NCBI GenBank assembly: GCA_029556545.1
Contig: JAKQEQ010000158.1
Coordinates: 1 to 47,803, forward strand
Source: Candidatus Hydrogenedentota bacterium
Lineage (GTDB): Bacteria > Hydrogenedentota > Hydrogenedentia > Hydrogenedentales > JAGMZX01
Direction: 5' to 3'
Length of the DNA: 47,803 bases
Shown here one piece after another: positions 40,942 to 47,803 of this stretch; within the stretch, counting starts at the first letter, position 1, and every line of letters starts with the position of its first letter. The notes under the pieces were generated by a model. That model was not told the DNA's origin. It did not search any database and was given only the letters and a program-made list of their open reading frames with translations. The position numbers and the translations under genes are program-made.

Positions 40942-42159
40942 CTATGGCCCGAATACGGCCTTGACGGCTTCGATATAGGCCATGCCGTGAACCGTATCGG
41001 GTTCGAGGTAACTGCCCTCGGTCCATTCGTTCCAGCAGTTGATGGTCAGGACCCGTTGGTTCTCGGGACGCGAATCGAGGAAGCGGCGCGCCGCTTCGAG
41101 CGCTTCGCGAAACGCCTCGGGGGTGTTCCCGCTCATGCCGGCCATGAAGGGATAGCCTCGGTTCTCGAACGGGTCGTCCGCGGCGCAGCGAGGACTCGAA
41201 TCCCAGCCCATCGTCACGTTCGGATGATACGGGATCGAGAAACGGTCTACGGTTTCCCGCCAGTGCGCTATCGCCTTCTCCATGACGTAGCGGTAAGGTG
41301 TCTGGGGAAATTCCGGCAAGGCCACGTGGTGGACCCACACATACGAGGTGATGCTGTCGAAACCGAGGTAAGTCGTCAGTTGCTCGGGGTTCGCGACGGC
41401 CGTCTCGTTCGGCAGGATGCGCACGCCGAAGAGCACCGCGTTGAGGTGCAGGTCCGGGAATCCGGCGGCGCGCGTCTTCTCGCGGAATCGCTGCAGGGCG
41501 GCCCTGGTCGCTTCGGACGACCCGAAACTCTGGATAAGCGTGTGCAGTTCGTACACCGAGAAGTAAGGACAGTCTTCGATGCGCCAGTACGACGGATGAC
41601 GGAAGTACTTCTCGATGATGTAGTCGGTCATCTTCTCGAAGGTCTCCGGCTTCACCGTTCCCGGATACAGGAGCGCGGGCGGATGTTTCAGCGTCGCCGG
41701 ATGAATGTCGATCCAGTCGTGGTTCGCCCACATCAGGCCGAAACGCAGCCGTTCCGCGTTGGGCGCCCTCATGAAGCCCTGCTCGACGCCGCGTTCGAGG
41801 AATGGCCCGTCGTCAAACCAGTACCAGTCGAAGATGAACGCATCGACGCCGTGGTCCGCCGCCGCGTCGATCTTCGTGGCCATCACGGCGGGGTCGGACT
41901 CATCGGTATATCCCCAGAGCGGCACATTGGGCTGCCTGTGGCCGTCAAAGCGCGGCCGCGCATTCTTGACCAGTTCCCATTCGGTCCAGCCCTCGCCGCG
42001 GGTCTTCGCGTTGCGCGCGTCGGGGTGATAATTGGGGAAGTAGTAACTGGCCACCACGTATTCCGGAGTCTTCATGGGCGGTTCCTCCGCCGACGCCGCA
42101 GCGACAGCGAGTGCGAGCAACGCGGCGGACACGGCCCGCCTTACTACCATTCCAGCCAT
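40942..42159 (-). CDS. secreted GH99-like / WbsX-family protein
   Basis: A 405-residue exported protein with signal peptide RAVSAALLALAVAAASAEEP. The WbsX-like/GH99-like fold is recognisable from VVASYYFPNYHPD, GEGWTEWELVKNARPRFDGH, and the barrel motif AADHGVDAFIFDWYWFDDGP, and later TINCWNEWTEGSYLEPD near the end. Families with this signature include glycan-processing and glycosyltransferase-associated proteins; the activity of this subgroup is unproven. The ATG at 42159 follows GAAGGAGG by 8 nt and lies inside the end of the upstream sialidase-like gene (16-nt overlap). The frame is open to 42321, but the upstream part is not believed. Confidence 0.8.
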   Translation of the reverse strand: MAGMVVRRAVSAALLALAVAAASAEEPPMKTPEYVVASYYFPNYHPDARNAKTRGEGWTEWELVKNARPRFDGHRQPNVPLWGYTDESDPAVMATKIDAAADHGVDAFIFDWYWFDDGPFLERGVEQGFMRAPNAERLRFGLMWANHDWIDIHPATLKHPPALLYPGTVKPETFEKMTDYIIEKYFRHPSYWRIEDCPYFSVYELHTLIQSFGSSEATRAALQRFREKTRAAGFPDLHLNAVLFGVRILPNETAVANPEQLTTYLGFDSITSYVWVHHVALPEFPQTPYRYVMEKAIAHWRETVDRFSIPYHPNVTMGWDSSPRCAADDPFENRGYPFMAGMSGNTPEAFREALEAARRFLDSRPENQRVLTINCWNEWTEGSYLEPDTVHGMAYIEAVKAVFGP

Positions 42160-43193
42160 TGAATTCCCTCCTTCGTCGCGCGGAACTTCCGGGCGCGGAT
42201 GCTCGATCCCGCGCCTTCCTCGTAATACACGATCAGGATGCTTCCGTCCTTGAGCGTCGCCATGCTCGGGTACGCGCCGCCGACCTCGTCGATGATCACG
42301 TTCTCGCTCCACGTGACGCATTCATCGGTCGAGTAGTGCAGGCTGGTGTTCGGCAGCCGGTGCGCACAGACGATGACGCCCTCGGGGCTGCGATGCAGGT
42401 GCGGGCAATGTCCTGGGAAACCCATGGGCTTCGAGACCGACCACGTCTTGCCCCGGTCCTCGGAAATGGCGTAGCGCATGGATTCGCTCCGGGTGCGCTG
42501 CGCCGCGTACAGCCGTCCGTCGGCAAGCTCGATGATGTCCGTCTCCGCGTCGAGCCGCAGGCCGCCGTTGTCGATGTCGATGGGCGCGCTCCAGGTCGCG
42601 CCCATGTCCTTGGAAAGGGTCACCGCGCCGTTCGCGTCGTCGCCCGTCTCGCGGTAGAGACCGAGGATCAGCGTGCCGTCCGAAAGGATGCGGATGGGCG
42701 CGCTGCAATAGTAGTCCTCCGCAATCCGGCGCGGCTCGGACCACGTTTTGCCATTGTCCGTGGACGCGACCAGCCAACTGCCGAGTCCTTCCCACTTGCG
42801 ATCGCCGGTCTTCCGAAGGGAGAAGAAGTTGCAGAGGATGGTCCCGTCCGGCAACTGCACGACCGACGGATCGCGGTCGTCGTCCGGCCCGTCGTAGATG
42901 GTCTCGGCGGACGTCCAGGTACGGCCCTCGTCCGACGAGTAGCAGCCCGAGACACGCCCGCCGTTCGGGCGCGCTTCGTCCGGCAGCGAGACATGTTCCC
43001 AGCCCGCGTAGAAGACGCAGAGCAGCCGTCCGTCCCGCAACCGGCACACGTCGGGGAACGCCTCGTATGCGCCCGCGCCCGCGTCCTCGCACACGTAGAT
43101 GAACGAGCGGCCCGCCTCGCGCGCGGCGTCCGCGCCATGGCCCGCCGGCGCAAGCGCGAATGCCGTCAGTGTAAGAACGAGTGGTGTTCGCAT
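42144..43193 (-). CDS. secreted sialidase-like Asp-box beta-propeller protein
   Basis: A 349-residue exported protein with a signal peptide (LVLTLTAFALAPAGHGADA). It carries five Asp-box/BNR repeats of the form S-x-D-x-G-x-T-W: SSDEGRTW, STDNGKTW, SKDMGATW, SEDRGKTW and the imperfect STDECVTW. This pattern defines the six-bladed sialidase propeller. The first blade has VCRLRDGRLLCVF, where the Arg would belong to the substrate triad. It is called sialidase-like because true exo-sialidase activity also needs Tyr/Glu and two more Arg, which I did not verify. GGAG lies 9 nt before the ATG at 43193; another ATG at 43199 is too close to it. It is the first gene of a two-gene operon with the GH99-like protein. 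Confidence 0.8.
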   Translation of the reverse strand: MRTPLVLTLTAFALAPAGHGADAAREAGRSFIYVCEDAGAGAYEAFPDVCRLRDGRLLCVFYAGWEHVSLPDEARPNGGRVSGCYSSDEGRTWTSAETIYDGPDDDRDPSVVQLPDGTILCNFFSLRKTGDRKWEGLGSWLVASTDNGKTWSEPRRIAEDYYCSAPIRILSDGTLILGLYRETGDDANGAVTLSKDMGATWSAPIDIDNGGLRLDAETDIIELADGRLYAAQRTRSESMRYAISEDRGKTWSVSKPMGFPGHCPHLHRSPEGVIVCAHRLPNTSLHYSTDECVTWSENVIIDEVGGAYPSMATLKDGSILIVYYEEGAGSSIRARKFRATKEGIQWLEW

Positions 43194-43402
43194 GGTCATA
43201 ATCTCCTGCCGTGTCGCCACAGTCTCGCCCACGGCGACGCCCATATGCAAACCACAACTTCCGACTTCTTGAACTCCGCGCGCGTTCCCGGTACCGTGGG
43301 GCGGGCAAGTGCACGTAGGAGTACGAGTGCGAGGTTTTGACGAGATCAACCTGGCGGTTCGTGCTGAAGGTTATTAGCGAAGGAACGGATGGAGAATGCA
43401 AG

Positions 43403-43783
43403 ATGGCGCAAAGCATCGCAATTGTCGGGGCGTCGCCGGACCGGAAGAAGTACGGAAACAAGGCGGTGCGCGCGTTCCTCGAGGGCGGCTGGACCGTCTA
43501 TCCCGTGAATGCCAAGGCCGAGACCATCGAAGGCCTTCCGTGTTACAAGTCACTGGCGGATGTCCCCGACCCTGTTGACCGTATCTCGTTGTACGTACCG
43601 CCGGAGGTCGGTATCACGCTCCTGCCGGAGATAGCGCGCAAACCGCACAAGGAATTCTTCCTCAATCCCGGATCGGAGTCGCCCGAACTCCTCGCCAGGG
43701 CTCGCGAACTCGGTCTCGAACCGATTCAGGCATGCAGCGTCGTCAATATCGGCCTGCGTCCGGAGATGTTCCCGGACGAGTGA
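43403..43783 (+). CDS. CoA-binding domain protein (YccU-like)
   Basis: A 126-residue cytoplasmic protein with a Rossmann-type CoA-binding domain: SIAIVGASPDRKKYGNKAVR, FLEGGWTVYPVNAKAETIEG and YKSLADVPDPVDRISLYVPP. YccU/CoA-binding relatives bind CoA or acyl-CoA; the cellular role is unclear. ATG 43403 follows GGAG by 8 nt. It precedes the ABC transporter genes by 176 bp on the same strand and may or may not be in their operon. Confidence 0.8.
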   Translation: MAQSIAIVGASPDRKKYGNKAVRAFLEGGWTVYPVNAKAETIEGLPCYKSLADVPDPVDRISLYVPPEVGITLLPEIARKPHKEFFLNPGSESPELLARARELGLEPIQACSVVNIGLRPEMFPDE

Positions 43784-43959
43784 TGCCTGCGGCGGATGAT
43801 CGCGGTCTCGATACCGCGCGGCGAACCCCTCCGGTTATGATTGACCATTACGCCTTGATGCCGTTAGAGTACGTTCTCTTGGCGGGGACGGAGTCCGCCG
43901 GTGTGCGAAGCACGACAAGGCGTGTTCTGCGCAGCGGCCGATTGGGAGGACGCAAGCAC

Positions 43960-45567
43960 GTGACTGTCGCACGGATCATCGGGGTCTTGAAAGCCGCCGC
44001 GCTTCCGGTGATCCTGCTTTTCGGCCTGTGGGCGCTGTGGCCCGCCTCGGGCGACGACGTGGTCACGCTCGGCCCGCGCGATTACGGCCCGGAAGTCAAG
44101 TACGTACTCAAGGTCGCGCCCGGCCCCATGTACATGCCGGGCGTCGAGCCTTTCGGCATCGGCAAGCCCCTTCGCGGTTTGGCCGACGTCATCCGCGCGT
44201 TCGAAGCGCGTTTCCCGGACACGCGGGTCGAGTGCATCACCGTCCCCGTCATGCGGCGGGAATTCCTGATCACGCAACTCAGCAGCGGCCAGGCGCCGGA
44301 CATTATCAACGTGAACGTCGAGGATGTCTGGATGGATATTCAGAAGGGCTGGTACGTGCCCCTGGACCACTGGCTCGAACAACCCAACCCGTTCGTGGTC
44401 GAGAAGGGCGATCCGACCGCGCCGGGCGCCGTCCAATGGTGGGACATGTTCGAGTATCAGGCGATCAGTCGGGGAAAGGCGGCGCCGGACAATCTAAACT
44501 ATTGCGTCAGTTTCGACATGATCGAGACGGGCATCTACTATAACAAGGATGTGTTCCGCAAAGTGGGCGTGGACGTGCCGGAGGATTGGGAAGGGTTCCT
44601 GGAAATCATGGGGAAGCTGCGGGCGGCGGGGTACATTCCCCTGTTGATGATAGTCGGGCTGTTCAACGACTGGGCGACGGACCTGATCTTCGATCAATTG
44701 TATTACGAAGTCTTGCCGGGCATCGATCTCGTGCAGGACCCGACGCGCGAGGGGTATCTCGAGGGATACCTCGACTGGGACGAGATCGCGTTCCTTTACG
44801 AGAAGGGGTTTTTCACGCCGCGCGACGCGCGTTATCGCGAGGTGTTCCGCATCATGAAGGACCTCCGGCGCTACGCGAACAAGAACCTGACCGGGATCGA
44901 CATGCTCCGCGAGTTCGTGACGCAGCAGGGGGCCATGCTGTGGCACCCTTGCAATATCATTTACCGCCTGAAGGCGGACAAGTCGCTCGGCTTCGAGTGG
45001 GGCGTTTTCTATCTGCCCGAGTTGACGAAGCGCACCTCGAAATACGCCTCGGACACGCCCATGTGCGTCATCGGCGGATCGGCGGTCCAGTTCGAGGTGA
45101 CCAACACGGCGGTCGGCGACACGCCGGCTTCGCTGCCGCTCGGGGAGCGGATGCGGCGGTCCACGCGGCTCGAGCGCGTCATGGCCCTGCTGCAATTCCT
45201 GTGCGTCCCGGAGAACTACGAGCGCATCGTGAACGAATACGAGGCGCTGATCCCGAATATCCGGGGCGTGACGCCGCTGCCCGCGCTGCGGCCTTTCGTG
45301 GAGATTCTTCAGCGCCGTTACACCACCACGAAATGGACCTTCACCTTCGATCTCAAGTTCAGCGAGGTGCAGCAGCGCCTGCTCGATCTGTATCTGAACG
45401 ACGGGGCCACGCTGGACGAGTTCATGGAATTGCAGAACGAAAACCTGGCCTACGCGACGAAGAACGCCGTCCTACGCAAGAGACTTGATCTCGAACGCCT
45501 CGAAGGCAAGTGGCGCGAACTCGCGCCGATTCGCGCGACCATGGAGGACCTGCCCTGTGACGACTGA
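43960..45567 (+). CDS. ABC transporter sugar-binding protein
   Basis: A 535-residue solute-binding protein of the carbohydrate (CUT1) ABC importer type. A hydrophobic N-terminal segment (VLKAAALPVILLFGLWALWP) has no lipobox Cys and could be a signal anchor. The substrate domain follows with ADVIRAFEARFPDTRVECIT, LITQLSSGQAPDIINVNVED and ETGIYYNKDVFRKVGVDVPE. The last 80 residues form an extra helical, coiled-coil-like stretch beyond the usual length of about 430. The GTG at 43960, with GGGAGG 10 nt upstream, is chosen; the frame is open to 43732 but overlaps the CoA-binding gene. Its stop overlaps the start of the first permease by 11 nt. Confidence 0.85.
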   Translation: MTVARIIGVLKAAALPVILLFGLWALWPASGDDVVTLGPRDYGPEVKYVLKVAPGPMYMPGVEPFGIGKPLRGLADVIRAFEARFPDTRVECITVPVMRREFLITQLSSGQAPDIINVNVEDVWMDIQKGWYVPLDHWLEQPNPFVVEKGDPTAPGAVQWWDMFEYQAISRGKAAPDNLNYCVSFDMIETGIYYNKDVFRKVGVDVPEDWEGFLEIMGKLRAAGYIPLLMIVGLFNDWATDLIFDQLYYEVLPGIDLVQDPTREGYLEGYLDWDEIAFLYEKGFFTPRDARYREVFRIMKDLRRYANKNLTGIDMLREFVTQQGAMLWHPCNIIYRLKADKSLGFEWGVFYLPELTKRTSKYASDTPMCVIGGSAVQFEVTNTAVGDTPASLPLGERMRRSTRLERVMALLQFLCVPENYERIVNEYEALIPNIRGVTPLPALRPFVEILQRRYTTTKWTFTFDLKFSEVQQRLLDLYLNDGATLDEFMELQNENLAYATKNAVLRKRLDLERLEGKWRELAPIRATMEDLPCDD

Positions 45568-46480
45568 GCGGACCGGCTGGTTCGGCTATCGCGCGCGCCT
45601 CACGTTAAGCTGCTACGCGCTGCTGGCGGCCACGCTCGTGCTGCTCGCCGTGTTCGTCTACGTTCCGGTCGTGTGGGCGTTCAGCAACTCGTTGTATCAG
45701 TTCGAGGTCGGCGGCGAGGCGCAATTCATCGGGCTGCGCAACTACCAGGAGTTCCTGTTCGAGGACGCGGTGACGTGGCCGTCGTTTCTGAACATGGCCC
45801 TGTTGACGCTGATCGCGGTGGCGGCGCGGCTCACGGTGCCGCTGATCGTGGCCAGATTCATCTGCTCGCTGCCGCACGAGCGCGGGCGTTACTTCTACCG
45901 CTTGCTCTTCCTGATTCCAATCGTCGTGCCCGGCGTGGCCGTCCAACTGATCTGGGGCGGCCTCGTGTACGCGGAACGGGGCCTCGTTAACGAGACGCTC
46001 GCCGCGATCGGCCTAGCCGACTGGGCGCGCGGCTGGCTCAGCGACCCGCGCACGGCGCTGGTGGCGGTGGCCTTCGTCGGGTTTCCCTTCGTGTTCGGCT
46101 TCGAGGTGCTCATCTATTACGCGGGCCTTTCGAACATCCCGACGAGCGTGAATGAGGCCGCGCTGCTCGAAGGTTGCACGGGGATCAGGAAGTTTTTCCT
46201 CATCGACGTGCCGATGGTGATGAGCCAGCTCAAGCTGATTCTCATACTCACCATCATCGGCGGCATCCAGGGCTTCGAGGGGCTAATCATCCTGACGCAG
46301 GGGGGGCCGGGTTTCAAGACGACCGTGCCCGGACTGTGGATGTACTACAACGCCTTCAGTTTTCAGCGCTTCGGCTATGCCTGCGCCATAGGCGTGTGCC
46401 TGTTCGTCATCATCTTCGGGCTCACCGTGCTCAACCTGCGCTATTTCCGCTCGACGGAAGAGCTGGAGGGCGCGCGATGA
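45557..46480 (+). CDS. ABC transporter permease 1 (sugar type)
   Basis: A 307-residue inner-membrane permease of the MalF/UgpA type with six hydrophobic helices, starting with LSCYALLAATLVLLAVFVYV. The EAA loop that docks the ATPase is visible as VNEAALLEGCTGIRKFFLID. The GTG at 45557 has GGAGG 9 nt upstream and lies inside the end of the binding-protein gene, so translation is coupled. The next permease begins with an ATGA overlap. It would form the importer core together with permease 2. Confidence 0.88.
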   Translation: MTTERTGWFGYRARLTLSCYALLAATLVLLAVFVYVPVVWAFSNSLYQFEVGGEAQFIGLRNYQEFLFEDAVTWPSFLNMALLTLIAVAARLTVPLIVARFICSLPHERGRYFYRLLFLIPIVVPGVAVQLIWGGLVYAERGLVNETLAAIGLADWARGWLSDPRTALVAVAFVGFPFVFGFEVLIYYAGLSNIPTSVNEAALLEGCTGIRKFFLIDVPMVMSQLKLILILTIIGGIQGFEGLIILTQGGPGFKTTVPGLWMYYNAFSFQRFGYACAIGVCLFVIIFGLTVLNLRYFRSTEELEGAR

Positions 46481-47421
46481 GCCGCACAACGCGCATCTGG
46501 CTGCACTTGGCGCTGATCTTGTTCGCCGTGTTGACGCTGGTCCCGTTCGCGTTTGTGATCAACAACTCGATGCGAAACAACACCGAGATTTACCATTCCT
46601 TCTTCGGCCTTCCCGAGGCGTTTCGCGGGTACTCCACGGCGTGGTTCAGCCGCTTGCGAGGCGACGATGCCCCCGTCCCCGTGAAACTGGACGACGGCGA
46701 GGTAAGACAGGCGGCGCCCGCGGAAGCCATGAGCATCTATAAGGAACGCGCGGCCACTGGGTATCGCAGCGCGTGGCGGATGATCCGCCCGTATATGGTC
46801 AATTCGCTGGTGGTGTCGCTGGCGACGGCCTTCGGCGTGCTACTGCTGGGGTCGATAAGCGCGTTTGTGCTTTCACGCTATCGATTTCCCGGATCGAAGA
46901 TCGTGTTCTTTTTTGTCATCAGCACCATGATGTTTCCGGGCGTGCTCACGCTCGTGCCGAGTTTCCTGCTCGTGAAGCAACTTGGCCTGCTCAACACATA
47001 CTGGGCCATGATCCTGCCCTACGTGGCCGGCGGACAGGTCTTCGTCATCTTCATTCTCAAGAGCTTCTTCGACGGCCTGCCCGAGGACCTCTTCGAAGCG
47101 GCGCGGATCGACGGCGCGGGCCACTTCGGCCAGTACCGCTTCATCGTGCTGCCGCTCTCGAAACCGATCTTCTCCGTCGTGCTGGTGATGAACATCCTCG
47201 GCACGTGGAACAACTTTCTGTGGCCCTTCGTCGTCACGACCGACTCCAGCTACCACGTGGTCGCGTCGGGCCTCTACGTGCTGGCCACCTCGGGCAACGC
47301 GCAGAACATCGGAACACTCTTCGCGGCGTATGTGCTGTCGAGCGTCCCCCTGCTCGTGCTCTTCATCTACGCGACTCGGCCCTTTATCCAGGGGTTGACC
47401 TCCGGCGCCTTCAAGGCGTGA
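46477..47421 (+). CDS. ABC transporter permease 2 (sugar type)
   Basis: A 314-residue inner-membrane permease of the MalG/UgpE type. The first helix is LHLALILFAVLTLVPFAFVI, and the EAA loop reads LFEAARIDGAGHFGQYRFIV near residues 205-225. A loop of about 60 residues between helix 1 and helix 2 (RLRGDDAPVPVKLDDGEVRQ...) is longer than usual and would face the periplasm. The ATG overlaps the stop of permease 1 (ATGA) with GGAGG 5 nt upstream. No ATPase gene follows, so the importer must share an ATPase encoded elsewhere (as MsiK does). Confidence 0.88.
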   Translation: MSRTTRIWLHLALILFAVLTLVPFAFVINNSMRNNTEIYHSFFGLPEAFRGYSTAWFSRLRGDDAPVPVKLDDGEVRQAAPAEAMSIYKERAATGYRSAWRMIRPYMVNSLVVSLATAFGVLLLGSISAFVLSRYRFPGSKIVFFFVISTMMFPGVLTLVPSFLLVKQLGLLNTYWAMILPYVAGGQVFVIFILKSFFDGLPEDLFEAARIDGAGHFGQYRFIVLPLSKPIFSVVLVMNILGTWNNFLWPFVVTTDSSYHVVASGLYVLATSGNAQNIGTLFAAYVLSSVPLLVLFIYATRPFIQGLTSGAFKA

Positions 47422-47473
47422 TACCCTCGGTGGCGCCGGCGTCCCGCCCGTGATCCAATTCGCCTGCGGCAAA

Positions 47474-47496
47474 CATGGGCAAGATGCCCATGCCAC
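47474..47496. repeat. interspersed palindromic repeat, copy 2
   Basis: CATGGGCAAGATGCCCATG followed by CCAC lies 52 bp after the last permease stop. It matches the element at 37747-37769 and is self-complementary (GGGCAAGATGCCC). The remaining gap to the partial gene at 47624 shows nothing more. Confidence 0.65.
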
Positions 47497-47623
47497 TTCG
47501 AAATTGCGTCTGTCAGGCTATCGTACGGACTCCGCGCCATGAATCAACGGCCCGGCCGCCCACGCGACCGAGCCGTTTGATCACGTACTCGCGATGACTA
47601 ATGTAAGGATCCGTGAACTGGGG

Positions 47624-47803
47624 CTATGCCAGTCCCGGGCAGAAGCCGTCCTCCGTGCCCTCGTCCGGGCAGTAGTGGTAGCCGGGGAAGTTGTAGAACT
47701 GGATCACCCGCAGCAGCTCGGTCAGCGCAATCTGCCAGTTATGCGGCGCGTAGTCGCTCGCGTGCGGGCAGCAATCCTGGTCCGCGCCCGGACCCGGCAC
47801 GTA
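47624..47803 (-). CDS. C-terminal end of a secreted protein with dockerin-like tail (5' part outside window)
   Basis: The minus strand from the window edge encodes 59 residues to a TAG at 47624-47626. The tail reads ADQDCCPHASDYAPHNWQIA then LTELLRVIQFYNFPGYHYCP and DEGTEDGFCPGLA. The core I-x-L-T/S-E-L-L-R-V-I-Q-F-Y-N motif after an Asp/Asn-rich loop, followed by GYHxCP...EDGF and a final PG, resembles a dockerin/EF-hand-like C-terminal module used repeatedly on exported proteins in some environmental bacterial lineages. Nothing of the rest of the protein is visible. The gene is convergent with the ABC operon. Confidence 0.6.
   Translation of the reverse strand, partial: YVPGPGADQDCCPHASDYAPHNWQIALTELLRVIQFYNFPGYHYCPDEGTEDGFCPGLA

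Noticed and set aside
43843-43880. TTGACC...TTAGAG as promoter of the ABC operon
   Set aside because: Spacing of 17 nt fits, but the -10 box matches the consensus at only two positions.
1-47803. CRISPR array, rRNA, tRNA or complete insertion sequence
   Set aside because: No regular direct-repeat spacing, no conserved rRNA blocks beyond the short 16S-like stretch at 10341-10362, no cloverleaf noticed, and no transposase-like protein.

Overview
The window is 47.8 kb of G+C-rich bacterial chromosome with tightly packed genes on both strands. Codon positions are so G+C-biased that almost every gene carries long open shadows on its antisense strand. No rRNA, tRNA, CRISPR array, phage or intact insertion sequence was seen. 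A free-living, motile, glycan-degrading bacterium is suggested by the flagellins, a Tat-exported Gfo/Idh/MocA protein, several secreted glycoside hydrolases including DUF4091 and WbsX/GH99-like types, and a dockerin-like C-terminal tail. This set resembles what is found in Hydrogenedentota, Planctomycetota and related lineages, but the window alone cannot fix the phylum.

Layout. (1) 1-2.6 kb: the 3' end of a xylulokinase gene converges on a transketolase gene, a link into the pentose phosphate pathway. (2) 2.9-4.5 kb: a glycyl-radical-enzyme activase without its partner enzyme, and a GNAT acetyltransferase. (3) 4.6-7.7 kb: a housekeeping operon on the minus strand in the order yicC-gmk-rpoZ-coaBC. 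(4) 7.8-11.6 kb: a flagellin locus on the minus strand. An exact sigma-28 promoter and a leader of about 335 nt precede three near-identical short flagellin genes and flaG, and a terminator follows. Each flagellin leader carries a small hairpin with GGA in its loop upstream of a GGAGG ribosome site. (5) 11.9-19.7 kb: a GH116-type glucosidase and a glycosyltransferase-TPR protein on the plus strand, then a CCA-adding enzyme and a DUF2339 membrane protein on the minus strand. (6) 19.8-30.3 kb: a C45/AAT-like Ntn hydrolase, a small membrane protein, a divergent HemE, two Gfo/Idh/MocA oxidoreductases, topoisomerase I and a CPA1 antiporter with a nucleotide-binding domain. (7) 30.4-47.8 kb: an accessory glycan region. 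It holds a GH29 fucosidase, a Tat-exported Gfo/Idh/MocA protein, a GH98-like protein with a C-terminal NTF2-like domain, a DUF4091 protein, a WbsX/GH99-like protein, an Asp-box sialidase-like protein and a sugar ABC importer without its ATPase. Mixed in are small unknown genes, a decayed PemK-type toxin-antitoxin pair and interspersed repeats. The window ends inside a gene whose product has a dockerin-like tail.

How the parts may work together. Fucosidase, sialidase, GH98, DUF4091 (GH123-related) and possibly a GH109-like Gfo/Idh protein are all families known from breakdown of fucosylated and sialylated host-type glycans. The adjacent ABC importer and the cytoplasmic Gfo/Idh dehydrogenases would take up and oxidise the products. 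This is an inference from family knowledge and proximity. The most distinctive regulatory observation is the repeated GGA-loop hairpin plus SD arrangement in front of all three flagellin genes, which resembles the paired CsrA sites known from flagellin leaders elsewhere.
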